64,000 nt of DNA. Origin: Acidobacteriota bacterium. GTDB taxonomy: Bacteria; Acidobacteriota; Blastocatellia; Pyrinomonadales; Pyrinomonadaceae. Shown here piece after piece: positions 61,895-64,000 of this stretch. The position numbers and the translations under genes were made by a program. The stretch's first letter is position 1, and each line of letters opens with the position of its first letter. The notes beneath the pieces are model-generated. The model saw nothing but the letters and a program-made list of their open reading frames with translations, ran no database searches and had not been told where the DNA came from. The DNA lies in NCBI GenBank assembly GCA_019639115.1, contig JAHBSM010000001.1, positions 124,001-188,000 on the forward strand. Reading direction: 5' to 3'.

Positions 61895-63208
61895 ATGAAA
61901 AAACTGGCATTGCATTGGCGCATTCTGATCGGAATGGCTCTCGGCGTAGCATTTGCGCTACTCGTGACCCAATTTCCATGGGGCAAGCAGTTCGTGATCG
62001 ACTGGATCAAACCGTTCGGAAATATCTTCATCAATGCTCTAAAGGTGATCGCGATCCCGCTGATCCTCGGTTCGCTGATATCGGGCATCGCGGACCTCAA
62101 TAATCTGACGCAACTGTCAAAGATGGGCATCAGGACCATCTCGCTCTACATACTTACGACGGTAATCGCCGTCAGCCTCGGCTTGGTGATCGTCAACGTG
62201 GTTCGACCCGGTGCGGCAATATCGGAGGGAACGCGGGCTCAGCTCGTTTCGAGCTATGAGAAGCAGGCAGGCGACCGGATCACCGCAGCCGAAAAGCAAA
62301 AACAGTCCGGACCGCTCAAAGCCCTGGAGGACCTGATCCCAGAGAATATAGTGGCCGCCGCAAGTTCGAACGGGAACATGCTCCAAGTGATCGTCTTTGC
62401 TATCTTTTTCGGCTTGGGCCTTATACTCATTCCGCCGGACAAGGCCGGGCCGGTCAAAGGATTCTTTGCGGGGCTCAACGAGGTCATTCTCAAGATGATC
62501 GATCTCATTATGCTGGCGGCTCCGTTCGGGGTCTTTGCTCTGCTGGCGGCGATCGTGGCCGAGGCGCCCGGCACTGACCTTTTTGTCGCACTGCTTTGGT
62601 ACGGTTTTTCCGTCGTTTTTGGGCTGGCGTTACTTTACTGTTTCTACATACTGCTGGTTTACGTATTCGCCCGCCGTTCTCCGTCATTCTTTCTCAAGGG
62701 CATCATCCCGGCGCAGTTATTGGCATTTTCCACGAGCTCGTCGGCCGCGACGCTCCCGGTCACGATGGAGCGGGTCGAGGAACACTTGGGCGTGGATCCC
62801 GACGTAGCGAGTTTTGTGCTGCCGATCGGCGCGACAGTGAACATGGACGGCACCAGTCTGTATCAGGCCGTCGCGGCCGTCTTTATAGCACAGGCGTTCG
62901 GTATGGACCTCAGCCTGGGTGTGCAGCTTGGGATCATTGTGACGGCGACGCTGGCGTCGATCGGGAGCGCCGCCGTGCCCGGTGCCGGTATGGTAATGCT
63001 GGTCATAGTCCTTGCTCAGGCCGGAATACCCGAGGTAGGCCTCGCCCTGATATTCGCTATCGACAGGCCTCTCGATATGTGCCGCACGACTATCAACGTT
63101 ACCGGCGACGCGACCGTCGCCATGATAGTGGCCAAAGCGCTCGGCAAGCTAGGCGACCCGCACGAAAAGAAATGGGACGAGCGGCTGGACGAGGTCATCG
63201 GTGAGTAA
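61895..63208 (+). CDS. Dicarboxylate/amino acid:cation symporter (DAACS family)
   Basis: 437 aa from ATG 61895 (a TTG start at 61865 is an alternative). About eight TM segments and two hairpins. The family markers are FSTSSSAATLPVTMERVEEHLGV (HP1, serine-rich), PIGATVNMDGTSLYQAVAAVFIAQ and GIPEVGLALIFAIDRPLDMCRTTINVTGD. The NMDGT and DMCRTTxNVTGD motifs are substrate- and cation-binding parts of the GltP/DctA fold. It takes up glutamate, aspartate or C4-dicarboxylates; specificity is unknown. Confidence 0.95.
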   Translation: MKKLALHWRILIGMALGVAFALLVTQFPWGKQFVIDWIKPFGNIFINALKVIAIPLILGSLISGIADLNNLTQLSKMGIRTISLYILTTVIAVSLGLVIVNVVRPGAAISEGTRAQLVSSYEKQAGDRITAAEKQKQSGPLKALEDLIPENIVAAASSNGNMLQVIVFAIFFGLGLILIPPDKAGPVKGFFAGLNEVILKMIDLIMLAAPFGVFALLAAIVAEAPGTDLFVALLWYGFSVVFGLALLYCFYILLVYVFARRSPSFFLKGIIPAQLLAFSTSSSAATLPVTMERVEEHLGVDPDVASFVLPIGATVNMDGTSLYQAVAAVFIAQAFGMDLSLGVQLGIIVTATLASIGSAAVPGAGMVMLVIVLAQAGIPEVGLALIFAIDRPLDMCRTTINVTGDATVAMIVAKALGKLGDPHEKKWDERLDEVIGE

Positions 63209-63229
63209 AAGTGTCGAGGTGTGCTGACC

Positions 63230-64000
63230 TTGTTCGAATCCATACATTTCAGATCCGTCGGCCGAAAGACGACTAGCGCATCGGATCCAGCCGTCATCGA
63301 GAGCCTCCGAGCGATAGTCGGCGCGGACAATGTTGTCATTGATCCGGAACGCGTAGAACCGTATGGCGCCGATGCGGTCAAGGAAAAGTTCCCGCCGGAG
63401 GCCGTTGTTTTTCCGGCGACGACTGCAGAGGTCTCAGCCATTCTGAGGCTTGCCAACGAACGTCTTTTCCCGGTCACGGCCCGCGGGGGCGGTGTCGGCT
63501 ACACCGGCGGGGCTGTTCCGATAGATGGGGGCATAGTGGTCGGCACCGACCGCATGAACAAGATCATCGAGATAAACGTCGATGACCTTTACGCCGTCTG
63601 CCAGCCGGGCATCACTACATTTACCCTTCAAAAGGCTGCAGAGGAAAAAGGATTGATGTTCGCTCCCGATCCGGCCAGCTACAAGGACAGTTTTATAGGC
63701 GGCAATATCGCAGAGAATGCGGGCGGCATGCGCACTCCGAAATACGGAGTGACAAAACATCATGTGCTCGGGCTCGAAGTAGTGACCGCCGCCGGAAATA
63801 TCATCAGAACCGGAGGCAAGACCGTAAAGAACGTCGTCGGTTTCGATCTGACAGGGTTGATGTGCGGAAGCGAGGGAATGCTCGGGATCATAACGGAAGC
63901 GACGCTTAAGCTATTGCCGATGCCTGAGGCCACCTCAACGGTAAGGGCGAACTTTCGTTCGATGGAGTCTGCTTGCAAGGTGCTGACCAAATTCACGCCG
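63230..64000 (+). CDS. GlcD-like FAD-binding oxidase (partial, 3' end beyond window)
   Basis: Translation from a TTG at 63230 (a GTG at 63221 is in the same frame; GAGGT at 63216 fits the TTG better) is open to the window end, about 257 residues. It shows the FAD_binding_4 domain: VFPATTAEVSAILRLANE, TARGGGVGYTGGAVP, FAPDPASYKDSFIGGNIAENAGG, TGGKTVKNVVGFDLT and GSEGMLGIITEATLK. This is the pattern of glycolate/D-lactate dehydrogenase GlcD and relatives. The C-terminal FAD-oxidase domain is outside the window. Confidence 0.93.
   Translation, partial: MFESIHFRSVGRKTTSASDPAVIESLRAIVGADNVVIDPERVEPYGADAVKEKFPPEAVVFPATTAEVSAILRLANERLFPVTARGGGVGYTGGAVPIDGGIVVGTDRMNKIIEINVDDLYAVCQPGITTFTLQKAAEEKGLMFAPDPASYKDSFIGGNIAENAGGMRTPKYGVTKHHVLGLEVVTAAGNIIRTGGKTVKNVVGFDLTGLMCGSEGMLGIITEATLKLLPMPEATSTVRANFRSMESACKVLTKFTP

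Overview
This 64 kb window looks like a chromosomal segment from an Acidobacteriota bacterium, probably class Blastocatellia (Pyrinomonadaceae-like). That placement is an inference from gene content and sequence style: moderately high GC, many acidobacterial-type secreted proteins (VWA protein, HEAT-cyclophilin fusion, GIN-domain protein, a GCWHR-type small protein) and a Gram-negative envelope (TolC, RND pump, Wzm/Wzt). No 16S rRNA gene is present to confirm it.

Layout. 1-2270 (minus): yidC (cut by the window edge), yidD, rnpA and rpmH; rpmH lies wholly inside the rnpA reading frame, as described in Thermus. 2384-4045 (minus): purM-purN. 4130-5846: an unknown small protein, a GIN-domain exported protein and a nuclease-A-inhibitor-like protein. 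5847-9278: probable replication origin region, dnaA and dnaN, with DnaA-box clusters and a shared 14-bp motif before both genes. Most genes to the left point left and most to the right point right, as expected around an origin. 9298-22321: small membrane and START-like proteins, S1/P1 nuclease, M20 peptidase, dprA, convergent tRNA-Ala and tRNA-Asn, a TM0106-type nuclease, guaA, an M61 peptidase and a DEAD-box helicase.

22860-25900 is the accessory island. It contains IS21-like terminal repeats in inverted orientation but no transposase, an outer 13-bp direct repeat, an irregular array of a GCGCGC-containing 13-mer, a Mu gpF-like head protein fused to an ADP-ribosyltransferase domain, an overlapping 60-codon gene, and a head-to-head second phage-like gene broken by an amber codon. 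This is the best candidate for something unusual in the window.

26037-34848 is a TetR-controlled efflux operon: membrane fusion protein, SRPBCC protein, RND pump, ICMT-like methyltransferase, TolC and a quinone oxidoreductase. 35258-42521 holds an SDR reductase, a VWA protein, a PerR-like Fur regulator with its box over its own -10, a 2-Cys peroxiredoxin and a thioredoxin-like protein (an oxidative-stress cluster), a DUF4112 protein, the HEAT-cyclophilin fusion and OsmC. 42676-53085 carries purE and purK with a zinc-ribbon membrane protein between them, a fluoride riboswitch with crcB and a DUF190 gene, a free methionine-R-sulfoxide reductase, TerC, a FecR-domain protein, a CDF metal transporter and a LarA-like protein. 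53134-60025 is a surface-polysaccharide cluster: three glycosyltransferases, the Wzm/Wzt ABC exporter and a methyltransferase. The window ends with a serine hydrolase, a rhomboid protease, a dicarboxylate/amino-acid symporter and the 5' part of a GlcD-like FAD oxidase.
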